Notes: a model not told the origin generated them from the sequence alone. A DNA stretch of 64,000 bases from Pseudomonas sp. GD03919 (GCF_029814935.1 NZ_CP104582.1:620001-684000); one strand, 5' to 3'; counted from the stretch's first letter, positions 31,644 through 42,467 are shown. Translations and numbers: made by a program.

Positions 31644-32213
31644 TTAGAAGCGCCGCTCGCGGCCTGCGAACAGATCACGCAGGTTGCTGCGGTGCCGCCA
31701 GACGATCAGCCCGGTCAGTACGCAGGCCGGTAACAAGGCCGCCGGTTGTTGCCAGGCCAGCAGCGGTAACGTCAGCGGTGTCGCGATCAGCGAAGCCAGC
31801 GAACTGGTACGGGTCAGCAGAAAGACCAGCGCCCAGGCGGCCAGGGCGAGCAAGGCGGCGGGCGGATAGAGACCAAGCAGCATGCCGGCGGCAGTGGCGA
31901 CGCCCTTGCCGCCACGAAAACGGAAGTACAACGGGTAAAGGTGGCCGACGACGGACGCCAGACCGATCCAGGCTTGCTGATGCAGGCTGAGGCCGAACAA
32001 CTTGGCGATCAGGATGGGCAGGACGCCCTTGAGCAGGTCGCCGAGCAGCGTCATCACGGCGAGCTTCTTGCCAGCGACGCGCAGCATGTTGGTGGCGCCG
32101 GGGTTGCCCGAGCCGCTGGCGCGCGGATCCGGCCCGCCGGCAAGTCGGCTGAGCAGGATGGCGAAGGACAGCGAACCGAGCAAGTAGGCAAGGATTGCCA
32201 GAAGCCAGAACAT
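31644..32213 (-). CDS. plsY: Glycerol-3-phosphate acyltransferase PlsY
   Basis: 189 residues from ATG 32213 ([20 protein letters not shown]); three further codons are open upstream. It is a five-helix membrane protein with the PlsY motifs [29 protein letters not shown] and a C-terminal RHRSNLRDL. It acylates glycerol-3-phosphate from acyl-phosphate in the first step of phospholipid synthesis. It diverges from folB. Confidence 0.95.
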   Translation of the reverse strand: MFWLLAILAYLLGSLSFAILLSRLAGGPDPRASGSGNPGATNMLRVAGKKLAVMTLLGDLLKGVLPILIAKLFGLSLHQQAWIGLASVVGHLYPLYFRFRGGKGVATAAGMLLGLYPPAALLALAAWALVFLLTRTSSLASLIATPLTLPLLAWQQPAALLPACVLTGLIVWRHRSNLRDLFAGRERRF

Positions 32214-32287
32214 GGTGGCCATTCCAGGGCATGGGGTGGCCCGATTCTAACGAGGTGCAGCGCCCTTGTCGTGGCGCGGAGAGTGTG

Positions 32288-32644
32288 GTGGACAGAGTAT
32301 TTATCGAGGGGCTGGAAGTCGACACGGTGATCGGCGCCTACGATTGGGAGCGCGACATTCGCCAGTGCCTGCGTCTGGACTTGCAGATGGCCTGGGATAA
32401 TCGTCCGGCCGCAGCCGCTGATGACCTCAACCTGGCACTCGACTACGCCAGCGTGTCCACGCGCATTCAGGCCTTTGCGGCCGAGTCGCAGTTCATCCTG
32501 GTCGAGACCTTCGCCGAACGGCTGGTGCAGACCCTGATGGACGAGTTCAACATTCCCTGGATGCGTCTGAAGCTGACCAAGCCCGGCGCAGTGCCAGCCG
32601 CACGCGGCGGCGTGGGCGTGGAGATCGAGCGCGGATGTCTCTGA
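32288..32644 (+). CDS. folB: Dihydroneopterin aldolase FolB
   Basis: 118 residues from a GTG at 32288 (MDRVFIEGLEVDTVIGAYDWE) with GGAG upstream; the open frame begins earlier at 32195 but family members start here. The active-site Glu (IGAYDWERD) and a C-terminal Lys (RLKLTKPGAV) are present. It converts dihydroneopterin to hydroxymethyl-dihydropterin in folate synthesis. folK overlaps its 3' end by 10 bp. Confidence 0.95.
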   Translation: MDRVFIEGLEVDTVIGAYDWERDIRQCLRLDLQMAWDNRPAAAADDLNLALDYASVSTRIQAFAAESQFILVETFAERLVQTLMDEFNIPWMRLKLTKPGAVPAARGGVGVEIERGCL

Positions 32645-33168
32645 CTCGGGTCTTTCTCGGCCTTGGCAGCAATATCGAGCGTGAGCCACACCTCGTTGCC
32701 GGCCTCGATGCACTGGCGGGGCTGCTCAGTGATATGCGCTGTTCGCCGGTGTTCGAAAGCCATGCGGTGGGCATCAAGAGCGGCAACTTCTTCAATCTGG
32801 TGGTAGTTGGCGATACCGAGCTGTCACTGCTGGAGCTGGATCGCCGGCTGAAATTCATCGAGGCCGACAATGGCCGCTATGCACCGGATCGCAAGGGCTT
32901 GCCGCTGGATATCGATGTGCTGCTGTTTGGCGAGCAGGTCGGCAACTTCAACGGCCTGATCCTGCCGCGCGCGGAGATTCTCAAGAACGCCTTCGTGCTC
33001 TGGCCGCTGGCGCTGCTGGCGCCGCAACTGCAGCACCCTGTCGATGGTCGTTCGTTCGCCGAGCTGTGGGCCTCGGCGCAGATCGATCAGCAGTTGTGGC
33101 CAGCGGCATTCCAGTGGCGTGGCACCGAGTTGACGCCGCCAGAGTTGCTGCAGGCGCGCCCTGCGTAG
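32635..33168 (+). CDS. folK: 2-amino-4-hydroxy-6-hydroxymethyldihydropteridine pyrophosphokinase FolK
   Basis: 177 residues. RVFLGLGSNIEREPHL at the N-terminus and RYAPDRKGLPLDIDVLLFGE in the middle match FolK. The Pseudomonas form differs from the longer E. coli-type folK1 in its shorter second half. It pyrophosphorylates the pterin made by FolB, and translation is coupled to folB. Confidence 0.9.
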   Translation: MSLTRVFLGLGSNIEREPHLVAGLDALAGLLSDMRCSPVFESHAVGIKSGNFFNLVVVGDTELSLLELDRRLKFIEADNGRYAPDRKGLPLDIDVLLFGEQVGNFNGLILPRAEILKNAFVLWPLALLAPQLQHPVDGRSFAELWASAQIDQQLWPAAFQWRGTELTPPELLQARPA

Positions 33169-33230
33169 GCGGCCTCAAATCGCCCTGGATTGCATCCGGG
33201 CTGCGGCCTGTTTCTGTTTGATCGCGCGCC

Positions 33231-33537
33231 TGTGCAGGAGCCCCGCCCCGGGGGCGAAAACTATTGTGGCCGTTCAGAAAGTTTTGCGGCTTGGCCACGA
33301 TTCGCCGCGAGGCGCGGCTCCTACAGGGAGGGCGCATATCGGTGTAGGAACCCCGCCCCGGGGGCGAAAACGATTGTGGCCGTTCAGAAAGTTTTGCGGC
33401 TTGGCCACGATTCGCCGCGAGGCGCGGCTTCTACAGAGAAAGCATATAGCGGTGTAGGAGCTCCGCCCCGGGGCGAAAGCGATTGTGGCCGTTTAGAAAG
33501 ATTTACGGCCTGGCCACGATTCGCTGCGCGGCGCCAA
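33231..33537. repeat. Three tandem 110-bp palindromic repeats (REP/BIME type)
   Basis: Units begin at 33231, 33341 and 33451. Each opens with a GTGTAGGAGCCCCGCCCC-like block and ends with the complementary TTCGCCGCGAGGCGCGGC then TCCTAC. The middle is a near-identical GATTGTGGCCGTTCAGAAAG segment. The third copy is more diverged and lacks the final arm. The whole fills the 374-bp gap between folK and cca, with no gene. It resembles Pseudomonas REP elements mobilised by RAYT enzymes and may terminate the convergent transcripts. Confidence 0.8.
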
Positions 33538-33542
33538 CAAGG

Positions 33543-34763
33543 CTATTGGTCCTTGTAGATCTTGAGCGCTTGCAGGCGCTCGCGGTTGAGCGCTTCGCCC
33601 AGCTCCGCCCCTTTGAATCCCTTCTCCACGAGCGGTTTGACCGGCACCTGCCGTGCTACTTCGGCAGCACCGAGCAGGTAAGCCGCTTGTGGATAATCGC
33701 GCTGCTCCAGACCCAGGCGGCCACGCGCGTCCATCTCGCAGGCGGCGACGAATTCGACGAAGCGCTGCGGGCGGCGGAACACGTCGAAGCGTTGCAGCAG
33801 TTCCAGTAGTGTCGAGGGTCGCAACTCCAGCGCGCGATGACCGTGGGTATGAAACTCACCGACCAGCATGGCCAGCTCGGCGCAGTCACGCGGCGCCTTG
33901 CAGCGCGCGTTGATCGCCTGGATCAGGCGCAGCCCCTTGTGCTCATGGGCGATATGCCGTGGCCACTCGGCTTCCGGTGTCAGGCCTTTGCCGACGTCAT
34001 GCAGCAGGCAGGCCCAGCGCACGTTCAGCGGCTGGTCGTGCTCGGCACATTGGCGCAGGACGCTGAGCACATGCACGCCGGTATCGATCTCCGGGTGGTG
34101 TGTTTGCGGTTGCGGTACGCCGAACAGATCGTCCACTTCCGGCAGCAGGGCTGCCAGGGCGCCGCAGTCGCGCAGTACCTGGACGAACACGTCTGGACGC
34201 GGCTCCATCAGGGCGCGGGAGATTTCCTTCCAACTGCGTTCGGCGGTGAGGTGGGTCAGCTCGCCGGATTCGGCCAACTGACGCATCAGTGCCAGGGTTT
34301 CGGGCGCGACGCTGAAACCGAGCGGCGCATAGCGGGCGGCAAAGCGGGCGACGCGTAGTACGCGCAGCGGATCTTCGGCGAATGCCGGCGAAACGTGGCG
34401 CAGGATGCGGGCTTCAAGATCATGCTGGCCACCGTAGGGATCGATCAGGTTGCCGTGATCATCCTCGGCCATGGCGTTGACGGTGAGGTCGCGGCGGATC
34501 AGATCCTGTTCCAGGGTGACATCGGGGCTGGCGTGGAAGGTAAAGCCGCCATAGCCGCGCCCGCTCTTGCGTTCGGTGCGGGCCAGCGCGTATTCCTCGC
34601 TCGTCTGCGGGTGCAGAAACACCGGAAAGTCAGCGCCTACCGGGCGATAGCCGAGTTCGAGCATCTGTTCGGCACTGGCGCCGACCACGACCCAGTCCAC
34701 TTCACTGACCGGGCGGCCAAGCAAGCGGTCGCGCACCGCGCCGCCGACTTTGTAGATCTGCAT
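33543..34763 (-). CDS. cca: Multifunctional CCA-adding tRNA nucleotidyltransferase
   Basis: 406 residues. The class II nucleotidyltransferase head has [21 protein letters not shown] (the DxD-type site) and [13 protein letters not shown]. The template motif [14 protein letters not shown] follows. The C-terminal HD domain ([16 protein letters not shown]) gives phosphatase/phosphodiesterase activity in gamma-proteobacteria. It adds or repairs the CCA tail of tRNAs. Confidence 0.97.
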   Translation of the reverse strand: MQIYKVGGAVRDRLLGRPVSEVDWVVVGASAEQMLELGYRPVGADFPVFLHPQTSEEYALARTERKSGRGYGGFTFHASPDVTLEQDLIRRDLTVNAMAEDDHGNLIDPYGGQHDLEARILRHVSPAFAEDPLRVLRVARFAARYAPLGFSVAPETLALMRQLAESGELTHLTAERSWKEISRALMEPRPDVFVQVLRDCGALAALLPEVDDLFGVPQPQTHHPEIDTGVHVLSVLRQCAEHDQPLNVRWACLLHDVGKGLTPEAEWPRHIAHEHKGLRLIQAINARCKAPRDCAELAMLVGEFHTHGHRALELRPSTLLELLQRFDVFRRPQRFVEFVAACEMDARGRLGLEQRDYPQAAYLLGAAEVARQVPVKPLVEKGFKGAELGEALNRERLQALKIYKDQ

Positions 34764-34820
34764 GTGTATTCCTCCACGAAGCGCAGAGGATACCGAAGAA
34801 CGTGCCGGGTGCGCAGGCGC

Positions 34821-36386
34821 TCAAATCGGCGGGATTATCAGATCCAGCCTCGGGTAGTCGCTTTCGCCCTCCGAGCTGCCACGCGGTGGCACATGCTGAG
34901 TGGTGATCAACTGATCGCCCTGGCACACCTCCAGATGGATATCGAAGCCCCATAGCCGATGCAGGTGCTTGAGCACCTCGCCGGTGGAGTCGCCCAGTGG
35001 TTTGCGGTCGTGCTGCTGATGGCGCAGGGTCAGCGAGCGGTCGCCGCGGCGATCGATGTTCCAGATCTGCACGTTGGGCTCGCGGTTGCCGAGGTTGTAC
35101 TGAGCAGCGAGCAGCTCGCGGATAGTGCGGTAGCCGGGTTCGTCATGGATGGCCGGCACCAGCAGTTCGTCCTTTTGGTCGTCGTCGAGAATGCTGAACA
35201 GCTTGAAGTCGCGAATCACCTTGGGCGAGAGGAACTGCAGGATGAAGCTCTCGTCCTTGAAACTGGTCATGGCGAACTTGAGGGTGGTCAGCCAGTCGCT
35301 GCCGGCGATGTCCGGGAACCAGCGTTTGTCCTCCTCGGTCGGGTTTTCGCAGATACGGCGAATGTCGCGGTACATGGCGAAGCCCAGGGCGTAGGGGTTG
35401 ATGCCGCTGTAGTAGGGGCTGTCGAACGGTGGCTGGTAGACCACGCTGGTGTGTGATTGCAGGAACTCCATCATGAAGCCGTCAGTCACCAGGCCCTCGT
35501 CGTACAGGTCGTTCATCAGGGTGTAGTGCCAGAAGGTGGCCCAGCCTTCGTTCATCACCTGGGTCTGGCGCTGCGGGTAGAAGTACTGGGCGATCTTGCG
35601 CACGATGCGGATCACCTCACGCTGCCAGGGCTCCAGCAGCGGCGCGTGTTTTTCCAGGAAGTAGAGGATGTTTTCCTGCGGTTCGGCGGGGAAGCGCTTG
35701 GTGTCTTTCTCGCCGCCCTTGTCCGCGCTTCTGGGGATGGTGCGCCACAGATCGTTGATCTGCTTCTGCAGGTGTTCCTCGCGTGCCTTCTGGCGCCGGC
35801 GTTCCTCTTCGGCGGAGATGGGGTAGGGGCGCTTGTAACGGTCGACGCCGTAGTTCATCAGGGCGTGGCAGGAGTCGAGCAGCTCTTCCACCGCGTCGAT
35901 GCCGTAACGCTCTTCGCACTGCATGACGTACTGCTTGGCGAACACCAGGTAGTCGATGATCGAGCTGGCATCGGTCCAGGTGCGGAACAGGTAGTTACCC
36001 TTGAAGAAGCTATTGTGGCCATAGCAGGCATGGGCGATCACCAGCGTCTGCATGCAGATGGTGTTTTCCTCCATCAGGTAGGCGATGCACGGATCGGAAT
36101 TGATCACGATCTCGTAGGCCAGGCCCATCTGCCCGCGCTTGTAGCCTTTTTCGGTGGCGAGGAAGTGCTTGCCGTACGACCAGTGGTGGTAGCCCAGCGG
36201 CATGCCGACCGAGGCATAGGCGTCCATCATCTGCTCGGCGGTGATCACTTCGATCTGGTTGGGGTAGGTGTCCAGCGCATAACGTTCGGCGATGCGCGCG
36301 ATTTCCTTGTCGTATTGGCGAATCAGGTCGAAGGTCCATTCCGAACCGGTGGAGATCGGTTGGCGTTTCTTGGCGGTGGCGCTCAT
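34821..36386 (-). CDS. SpoVR family protein (YcgB-like)
   Basis: 521 residues, full length for the family. Recognisable segments include SEWTFDLIRQYDKEIARIAE, YHHWSYGKHF, ACYGHNSFFKGNYLF and MNEGWATFWHYTLM. The histidines of GHNSFF and the E of NEGWA suggest a metal site, though the activity is unknown. It is the last gene of a prkA-yeaH-ycgB stress cluster conserved in proteobacteria. Confidence 0.92.
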   Translation of the reverse strand: MSATAKKRQPISTGSEWTFDLIRQYDKEIARIAERYALDTYPNQIEVITAEQMMDAYASVGMPLGYHHWSYGKHFLATEKGYKRGQMGLAYEIVINSDPCIAYLMEENTICMQTLVIAHACYGHNSFFKGNYLFRTWTDASSIIDYLVFAKQYVMQCEERYGIDAVEELLDSCHALMNYGVDRYKRPYPISAEEERRRQKAREEHLQKQINDLWRTIPRSADKGGEKDTKRFPAEPQENILYFLEKHAPLLEPWQREVIRIVRKIAQYFYPQRQTQVMNEGWATFWHYTLMNDLYDEGLVTDGFMMEFLQSHTSVVYQPPFDSPYYSGINPYALGFAMYRDIRRICENPTEEDKRWFPDIAGSDWLTTLKFAMTSFKDESFILQFLSPKVIRDFKLFSILDDDQKDELLVPAIHDEPGYRTIRELLAAQYNLGNREPNVQIWNIDRRGDRSLTLRHQQHDRKPLGDSTGEVLKHLHRLWGFDIHLEVCQGDQLITTQHVPPRGSSEGESDYPRLDLIIPPI

Positions 36387-36395
36387 GGCAACTCC

Positions 36396-37667
36396 TCAAC
36401 TCACCAGACGGCGCTGGAACAGTTCGCGGAACACCGGGTAGATGTCCGCGGCGGACACCAGTTGCTGCTGGGCGAAGCTGTCGGCGAAGGCTTCGGCCAC
36501 CTGCTCGTACTCGAACCACAGCGCCTGGTGCTCGCGCGGGGTGATCTCGACATAAGTGAAGTACTGCACGAACGGCATGATCTGGTTGATCAATATATCC
36601 CGGCATACCGGCGAGTCGTCGTTCCAGTTGTCGCCGTCCGATGCCTGGGCGGCATAGATATTCCATTCGTTGACCGGGTAGCGCTCAGCCATCACCTCCT
36701 GCATCAGCTTCAGGGCGCTGGAGACGATGGTGCCGCCGGTCTCGCGGGAGTAGAAGAACTCCTCTTCGTCCACCTCTTTGGCGCTGGTGTGGTGGCGGAT
36801 GAAGACCACGTCGATCTTGTCGTAATTGCGCTTGAGGAACAGGTACAGAAGGATGAAGAAGCGCTTGGCCACATCCTTGGTGGCCTGGGTCATCGAGCCA
36901 GAGACGTCCATCAGACAGAACATCACCGCCTTGGAGCTGGGGTTGGGCTGTTTGGTCAGCAGGTTGTACTTGAGGTCGAAGGTGTCGAGGAACGGCACGC
37001 GATGGATGCGCGCACTGAGGCGTTCGATTTCCTCCTGGATGGCCTGGATATCGCCGAAGTTGTCCGGCTCTTCGCGGCGCAGGCGCTCCAGTTCTGCCTT
37101 GGCTTCGCGCAATTTGGCGCGGCTGGAGCCGGACAGGGCGATGCGCCGCGCGTGGGCCGAGCGCAGGGTGCGCACGATGTTGATGCGCGAAGGGTTGCCT
37201 TCGTTGCTGATACCGGCGCGCACCGTCTTGAAGGTTTCCGCACCCGTCAGGTGGCGCTTGACCAGATTGGGCAGCTCCAGGTCCTCGAACATGAAGTCGA
37301 GAAACTCCTCCTGGGTGATCTGGAAGACGAACTCGTCCATGCCTTCGCCGGAATTGCTCGCCTTGCCACTGCCGCGGCCGGCGCCGCCGCCTTGCGGGCG
37401 TGGGATGCGTTCACCGGTGGTGAATTCCTTGTTGCCGGGATGAACGATGGTCTGCTTGCCGCCGCGGCCATGGTGCAGCACCGGCTCGTCGATATCACGG
37501 CCGGGAATGCTGATCTGCTCGCCGTGCTCCATGTCGGTAATGGAGCGCCGGCTGACGGCTTCCTCCACCGCCTTCTTGATGTGTTCACGGTAACGCCGCA
37601 GGAAGCGCTGGCGGTTTACCGTGCTCTTGTTCTTGCCGTTGAGTCGACGGTCGATTACGTAGCTCAT
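36396..37667 (-). CDS. yeaH: DUF444 family protein YeaH
   Basis: 423 residues. The N-terminus ([26 protein letters not shown]) and the von Willebrand A-like part with the MIDAS-type sequence [12 protein letters not shown] identify DUF444/YeaH. A Gly-rich linker (GGGAGRGSG) lies near residue 95. It is placed 9 bp upstream of the SpoVR gene and downstream of prkA. The family works with PrkA in nitrogen-stress and stationary-phase responses; biochemical role unknown. Confidence 0.93.
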   Translation of the reverse strand: MSYVIDRRLNGKNKSTVNRQRFLRRYREHIKKAVEEAVSRRSITDMEHGEQISIPGRDIDEPVLHHGRGGKQTIVHPGNKEFTTGERIPRPQGGGAGRGSGKASNSGEGMDEFVFQITQEEFLDFMFEDLELPNLVKRHLTGAETFKTVRAGISNEGNPSRINIVRTLRSAHARRIALSGSSRAKLREAKAELERLRREEPDNFGDIQAIQEEIERLSARIHRVPFLDTFDLKYNLLTKQPNPSSKAVMFCLMDVSGSMTQATKDVAKRFFILLYLFLKRNYDKIDVVFIRHHTSAKEVDEEEFFYSRETGGTIVSSALKLMQEVMAERYPVNEWNIYAAQASDGDNWNDDSPVCRDILINQIMPFVQYFTYVEITPREHQALWFEYEQVAEAFADSFAQQQLVSAADIYPVFRELFQRRLVS

Positions 37668-37750
37668 ACAAGCCCTCCGGGCGCTGAGGCTTCAGGCCCC
37701 AGGCTGCAAGCGCTTTCGCCTGGAGCCGGCGGCCTGTCACCTGAGGCCGC

Positions 37751-39673
37751 TTACTGCGATTTACGTACGCGCAGGTACCACTCCGACAGCAGGCGCACCT
37801 GCTTCTCGGTGTAGCCGCGCTCGACCATGCGTTTGACGAAGTCGTTGTGCTTCTGCTGATCCTCCTTGTTGCCCTTGGCGTTGAAGCTGATGACCGGGAG
37901 CAGGTCCTCGGTGTTGGAGAACATCTTCTTCTCGATGACCACGCGCAGCTTCTCGTAGCTGAGCCAGGTGGGGTTCTTGCCGTTGTTGTTGGCGCGGGCG
38001 CGCAGCACGAAGTTGACGATCTCGTTGCGGAAATCCTTCGGGTTGCTGATGCCGGCTGGCTTCTCGATCTTCTCCAGCTCCTCGTTGAGGGCCACGCGGT
38101 TGAGGATTTCGCCCGTTTCCGGGTCGCGGTACTCCTGGTCCTGAATCCAGAAGTCGGCGTACAGCACGTAGCGGTCGAAGATGTTCTGCCCGTACTCGCT
38201 GTAGGACTCCAGGTAGGCGGTCTGGATTTCCTTGCCGATGAACTCGATGTAGCGTGGCGCCAGGTATTCCTTGATATAGCGCAGGTAGCGCTCGCGTACC
38301 TCGGCGGGGAACTGCTCCTGCTCGATCTGCTGCTCCAGCACGTACAGCAGGTGCACTGGGTTGGCGGCGATCTCGTGCGGGTCGAAGTTGAATACCTTGG
38401 AGAGGATCTTGAAGGCGAAGCGGGTCGACAGACCGTTCATGCCTTCGTCCACGCCGGCACTGTCTCGGTACTCCTGGATCGACTTGGCTTTCGGGTCGGT
38501 GTCCTTGAGGTTTTCGCCGTCGTAGACGCGCATCTTCGAGTAGATGTTGGAGTTGTCTGGCTCTTTCAAGCGCGACAGGACGGAGAACTGCGCGAGCATC
38601 TTCAGCGTGTCCGGCGCGCAATGCGCCTTGGCCAGTGAGCTGTTGATCAGCAGCTTGTCGTAGATGCGGATTTCATCGGTCACGCGTAGGCAGTACGGCA
38701 CCTTGACGATGTAGATGCGGTCGATGAAGGCCTCGTTGTTCTTGTTGTTGCGGAAGCTGTGCCATTCCGATTCGTTGGAGTGGGCCAGCAGGATGCCGCT
38801 GTAGGGAATCGCACCGAGGCCTTCGGTGCTGTTGTAGTTGCCTTCCTGGGTGGCGGTCAGCAGCGGGTGCAGCACCTTGATCGGTGCCTTGAACATCTCG
38901 ACGAATTCCATCAGGCCCTGGTTGGCCCGGCACAGCGCGCCCGAGTAGCTGTAGGCGTCGGCGTCGTTCTGCGGGAATTCCTCCAGTTTGCGGATATCCA
39001 CCTTGCCGACCAGCGCGGAGATGTCCTGATTGTTCTCGTCGCCCGGCTCAGTCTTGGCCACGGCGATCTGGTTGAGGATCGACGGATACAGCTTGACCAC
39101 GCGGAACTGGCTGATGTCGCCGCCGAACTCCTGCAGGCGCTTGGTGGCCCAGGGCGACATGATCGAGTTGAGATAACGGCGTGGGATGCCGTAATCCTCT
39201 TCGAGGATGGCGCCGTCTTCGGTGGCGTTGAACAGCCCCAGCGGCGACTCGAATACCGGTGAACCCTTGATGGCATAGAAGGGCACCTTCTCCATCAGTT
39301 GCTTGAGCTTTTCAGCCAGCGAGGATTTACCGCCGCCCACCGGGCCGAGCAGGTAGAGGATCTGCTTCTTCTCTTCCAGCCCCTGCGCCGCGTGGCGGAA
39401 GTAGGAAACGATCTGGTCGATGCACTCTTCCATGCCATGGAAATCGGCGAAGGCCGGATAGCGGCGGATCACCTTGTTGGAGAAGATGCGTGACAGACGT
39501 GGGTCGCTGGAGGTGTCCAGCAGTTCGGGCTCACCGATGGCCATCAGCAGACGCTCGGCCGCAGTGGCATAGGCGCTGCGATCCTGCTTGCACAGTTCGA
39601 GGTACTCCTGCAGAGAGTACTCCTCCTGGCGGGTCGCCTCGAAACGTTGTTGGAAGTGACTGAAAATGCTCAT
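37751..39673 (-). CDS. prkA: PrkA AAA+ serine protein kinase
   Basis: 640 residues from ATG 39673 (MSIFSHFQQRFEATRQEEYS), which has GAGGTG upstream; 33 in-frame codons before it are not part of the family. The AAA domain shows Walker A LGPVGGGKSSLAEK. The C-terminal half is the PrkA kinase-like domain. In enterobacteria PrkA/YeaG supports adaptation to prolonged nitrogen starvation. It is first gene of the three-gene cluster. Confidence 0.95.
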   Translation of the reverse strand: MSIFSHFQQRFEATRQEEYSLQEYLELCKQDRSAYATAAERLLMAIGEPELLDTSSDPRLSRIFSNKVIRRYPAFADFHGMEECIDQIVSYFRHAAQGLEEKKQILYLLGPVGGGKSSLAEKLKQLMEKVPFYAIKGSPVFESPLGLFNATEDGAILEEDYGIPRRYLNSIMSPWATKRLQEFGGDISQFRVVKLYPSILNQIAVAKTEPGDENNQDISALVGKVDIRKLEEFPQNDADAYSYSGALCRANQGLMEFVEMFKAPIKVLHPLLTATQEGNYNSTEGLGAIPYSGILLAHSNESEWHSFRNNKNNEAFIDRIYIVKVPYCLRVTDEIRIYDKLLINSSLAKAHCAPDTLKMLAQFSVLSRLKEPDNSNIYSKMRVYDGENLKDTDPKAKSIQEYRDSAGVDEGMNGLSTRFAFKILSKVFNFDPHEIAANPVHLLYVLEQQIEQEQFPAEVRERYLRYIKEYLAPRYIEFIGKEIQTAYLESYSEYGQNIFDRYVLYADFWIQDQEYRDPETGEILNRVALNEELEKIEKPAGISNPKDFRNEIVNFVLRARANNNGKNPTWLSYEKLRVVIEKKMFSNTEDLLPVISFNAKGNKEDQQKHNDFVKRMVERGYTEKQVRLLSEWYLRVRKSQ

Positions 39674-39955
39674 GACTTCACCTCGCTCGATGCTGAAAGC
39701 TGGCTCGGGATCGGTCGTGCGTGCAGGTGCTGGGTGGCGCCGGCTCCAAAGAAGTCGGGAACAATCCCCCAAACCTAAAAGTCGTTACCGATGGCCCGAT
39801 GCCGGTTTGCCGGCTCTACCTTCAGTGGGATGGCCTGAGTAAGAGAATAGTTCGTTCTGCAGCGCGTCAAGGGCACAACAACGATAACGGGATGTTACCG
39901 TGCGTCGGGAAGTGGCGGCAGGCCAGGGCGGACGGGGCCTGCCGCCTGAAGAAAT

Positions 39956-40285
39956 TTATTCTTCGGGACTTTGGGCCGTCTCGCTTGGGTAGGTGGCGCG
40001 CCAAAGTTCGAAACCGCCGTCGAGACTGTAGACCTCGGAAAAACCCTGGCCTGCCAGATAGGCGGCAGCGCCCTGGCTGGAGTTGCCGTGGTAGCACGAG
40101 ACGATCAGCGGCGCATCGAGGTCGGCGTGGGTGATGAAATCATGCAGTGAGTGGTTGTCCAGATGGCGCGAGCCGCTGATGTGGCCATTGGCGAAGCTGT
40201 GTGGGTCACGAATGTCGACCACCACAGCGCCCTGGGCGCGCAGTTCTTGCGCCTGTTGCGGGGAAATACGCTTGAATTCGCTCAT
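39956..40285 (-). CDS. glpE: Thiosulfate sulfurtransferase GlpE (rhodanese)
   Basis: 109 residues, a single rhodanese domain. The catalytic Cys lies in [13 protein letters not shown], the short active-site loop characteristic of Glp[16 protein letters not shown] is the conserved N-terminal strand. It moves sulfane sulfur from thiosulfate to cyanide or thiols. It is last in the lptD-surA-pdxA-rsmA-apaG-apaH-glpE gene run. Confidence 0.95.
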   Translation of the reverse strand: MSEFKRISPQQAQELRAQGAVVVDIRDPHSFANGHISGSRHLDNHSLHDFITHADLDAPLIVSCYHGNSSQGAAAYLAGQGFSEVYSLDGGFELWRATYPSETAQSPEE

Positions 40286-40317
40286 GTTTGGGGACCTTTA
40301 CCGTATGGGAGGCTGGC

Positions 40318-41136
40318 TTATTCCTTGGGGCAGGTGCAGCGGTGCAGTGCTCCGCTGTCGACGTCGAGCAGGGTCATCGCACCGCCCCAGACGCAGCCGG
40401 TATCCAGCGCGTAAAGGCCAGGTTCCGTGCAGTTGCCTTCCAGTGCTGCCCAGTGACCGAAGATGATCTTCTCGCCGCGCATTTTGCGCTGTGGGTGGCT
40501 GAACCAGGGCGCGAAGCCTGGCGGTGCGCTGCCGACGCCTTCCTTGGTCTTCAGATCCAGCGTGCCGTCTGCGGTACAGAAGCGCATACGGGTGAAATAG
40601 TTGGTGATCACCCGCAGGCGGGTGACGCCATGCAGCTCCTTGCTCCACTTGGCCGGCTCGTTGCCATACATGCCGTCGAGAAACAGCGGCAGACGGGCGT
40701 CGTCACGCAGCGCCTCTTCGACTTCGGCAGCACGGCGCAGCGCCTTGCTCAGTGTCCACTGCGGCGGGATGCCGGCATGTACCAGGGTCACCTTGCGTTC
40801 GGCGTCGTGGTGCACCAGCTTCTGCATGCGCAGCCAATCGAGCAGATCGTTGCGATCCGGCGCGTCGAGAATCTCGCGCAGGGTATCGCCCTTCTTCAGA
40901 CGCTCGATGTTGTGCGCTACAGCCAGCAGGTGCAGGTCATGGTTGCCCAGTACACAGGTGATCGCATGGCGAATGGAGTAGAGAAAACGCAGGGTTTCCA
41001 GCGACTGCGGGCCGCGGTTGACCAGATCGCCGACCAGCCACAGCTGGTCTTGCGCGGGATCGAAGGACACTTGCTCGAGCAGGCACTTGAGCGGTTTGAG
41101 GCAACCCTGCAGGTCGCCGACGGCATACACCGCCAT
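40318..41136 (-). CDS. apaH: Symmetrical bis(5'-nucleosyl)-tetraphosphatase ApaH
   Basis: 272 residues from ATG 41136; the frame stays open through apaG to 41907 but that is not coding. Metallophosphatase motifs are [18 protein letters not shown] and LVHAGIPP. It hydrolyses Ap4A to two ADP and also decaps Np4-capped RNAs. The start overlaps the apaG stop by one base (TGATG). Confidence 0.97.
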   Translation of the reverse strand: MAVYAVGDLQGCLKPLKCLLEQVSFDPAQDQLWLVGDLVNRGPQSLETLRFLYSIRHAITCVLGNHDLHLLAVAHNIERLKKGDTLREILDAPDRNDLLDWLRMQKLVHHDAERKVTLVHAGIPPQWTLSKALRRAAEVEEALRDDARLPLFLDGMYGNEPAKWSKELHGVTRLRVITNYFTRMRFCTADGTLDLKTKEGVGSAPPGFAPWFSHPQRKMRGEKIIFGHWAALEGNCTEPGLYALDTGCVWGGAMTLLDVDSGALHRCTCPKE

Positions 41137-41516
41137 CAGTGAAGGGCCCCCGGCACAGCCAGGCGGAAGGGCGCGATGGTTGCGTCGAAGCGTTTGCCGT
41201 CCTCGGCGAGCATCTGGTAGCTGCCCTGCATGGTGCCGACCTGCGTGGCCATAACCGTACCGCTGCTGTAGGTGTGGCTGGCGCCGGGGTCGATATGCGG
41301 TTGCTGGCCGATCACCCCGGCGCCCCGGACTTCCTGCACGCGGCCATCGCCGTCGGTGATGATCCAGTGACGCGACAGCAGTTGCGCCGGTAGCTCGCCG
41401 TTGTTGACGATCGTGATGGTGTAGGAGAACGCGTAGCGGTTCTGCTCCGGTTGCGATTGCGCAGCCAGGTAGCGGGTGGTAACGCTGACGTCGATCTGAT
41501 AACGAGGGTCGGACAT
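41136..41516 (-). CDS. apaG: ApaG protein
   Basis: 126 residues, a single fibronectin III-like fold: [29 protein letters not shown] and [20 protein letters not shown]. The biochemical role is not settled. It is translationally coupled to apaH and 29 bp downstream of rsmA, as in most gamma-proteobacteria. Confidence 0.97.
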   Translation of the reverse strand: MSDPRYQIDVSVTTRYLAAQSQPEQNRYAFSYTITIVNNGELPAQLLSRHWIITDGDGRVQEVRGAGVIGQQPHIDPGASHTYSSGTVMATQVGTMQGSYQMLAEDGKRFDATIAPFRLAVPGALH

Positions 41517-41545
41517 GCGATGAATCCGTTGAGCGTGAATGCAGT

Positions 41546-42355
41546 TTAGTCCGCCGCAACCGAGGGCTGCAGGGCCAACTGGTCGGCCAGGCGGACGAAG
41601 GCAGCCAGATCCAGCTGTTCGGGGCGCAGGCTGCCATCGACACTGGCAGCCTCGATGGCCTCGGCGGGCAGCAGCTGCTTGAGCGTGTTGCGCAGGGTCT
41701 TGCGGCGCTGGTTGAAGGCCTCACGCACCACGCGTTCGAGCAGGCGATGGTCCTTGGCCGGATGCGGCAGGGTTTCATGCGGCACCAGGCGGACGATGGC
41801 CGAGTCCACCTTGGGCGGCGGGTTGAAGGCGCCGGGGCCGACGTTGAACAGATGCTCCACGCGGCAGTGGTACTGCACCATAATCGACAGCCGCCCCCAA
41901 TCGCCACCGCCCGGGCCGGCGGCCATGCGCTCGACCACTTCCTTTTGCAGCATGAAGTGCATGTCGCGAATCAGTGGCGCGTTGTCCAGCAGATGGAAAA
42001 TCAGCGGCGTGGAAATGTTGTAGGGCAGGTTGCCGACCACGCGCAGGCTGCGCGGCGCCGCTTCGAGGCGGGCGAAGTCGAATTTCAGCGCGTCGCCCTG
42101 ATTCAGGCGAAAGCGCGGATTGTCGCCGAACTTGCCTTGCAGGATGGGGATCAGATCGAGGTCGAGTTCGATCACGTCGAGCTGCGCACCGCTGCCGAGC
42201 AACCCTTCGGTAATGGCACCCTGGCCTGGGCCGATTTCCAGCAGGCGTTCGTCTTCCTTGGCGCGAATGGCGCGCAGGATGCGGTCGATCACCCCGGCAT
42301 CATGCAGGAAGTTCTGGCCAAAGCGCTTGCGCGCGCGGTGTTGGTATTCGGACAT
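41546..42355 (-). CDS. rsmA: 16S rRNA dimethyltransferase RsmA (KsgA)
   Basis: 269 residues from ATG 42355 ([19 protein letters not shown]); the longer frame is not used. SAM-binding motif [12 protein letters not shown] and catalytic NLPYNIS are present. It dimethylates two adjacent adenosines near the 3' end of 16S rRNA as a late step of 30S assembly; loss gives kasugamycin resistance. pdxA lies upstream. Confidence 0.97.
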   Translation of the reverse strand: MSEYQHRARKRFGQNFLHDAGVIDRILRAIRAKEDERLLEIGPGQGAITEGLLGSGAQLDVIELDLDLIPILQGKFGDNPRFRLNQGDALKFDFARLEAAPRSLRVVGNLPYNISTPLIFHLLDNAPLIRDMHFMLQKEVVERMAAGPGGGDWGRLSIMVQYHCRVEHLFNVGPGAFNPPPKVDSAIVRLVPHETLPHPAKDHRLLERVVREAFNQRRKTLRNTLKQLLPAEAIEAASVDGSLRPEQLDLAAFVRLADQLALQPSVAAD

Positions 42356-42467
42356 GTACGGCTCCGCGCAGCGCCTCGAGGCGTTTTGCTCGAGGCTGGA
42401 TGCAAAAAGAAAGTCGCACAGTCTACCAGCGAATGGCGCCGCGGGCGCGGGCTGTGGTCTCAGTGGT

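Noticed and set aside
33231..33537. Possible CRISPR array
   Set aside because: The spaced repeats are 110-bp palindromic units with near-identical intervening sequence, not short repeats with unique spacers; no cas genes are present.
33190..33558. Open frames across the folK-cca gap
   Set aside because: They translate the tandem palindromic repeats and give internally repeated peptides.
35457..37814. 785-codon frame opposite yeaH and the SpoVR gene
   Set aside because: Spans two recognised genes in antisense; long only because of high GC.
41137..41907. N-terminal extension of apaH through apaG
   Set aside because: The extra 257 residues are read out of frame across apaG; ApaH starts at MAVYAVGD with normal length.
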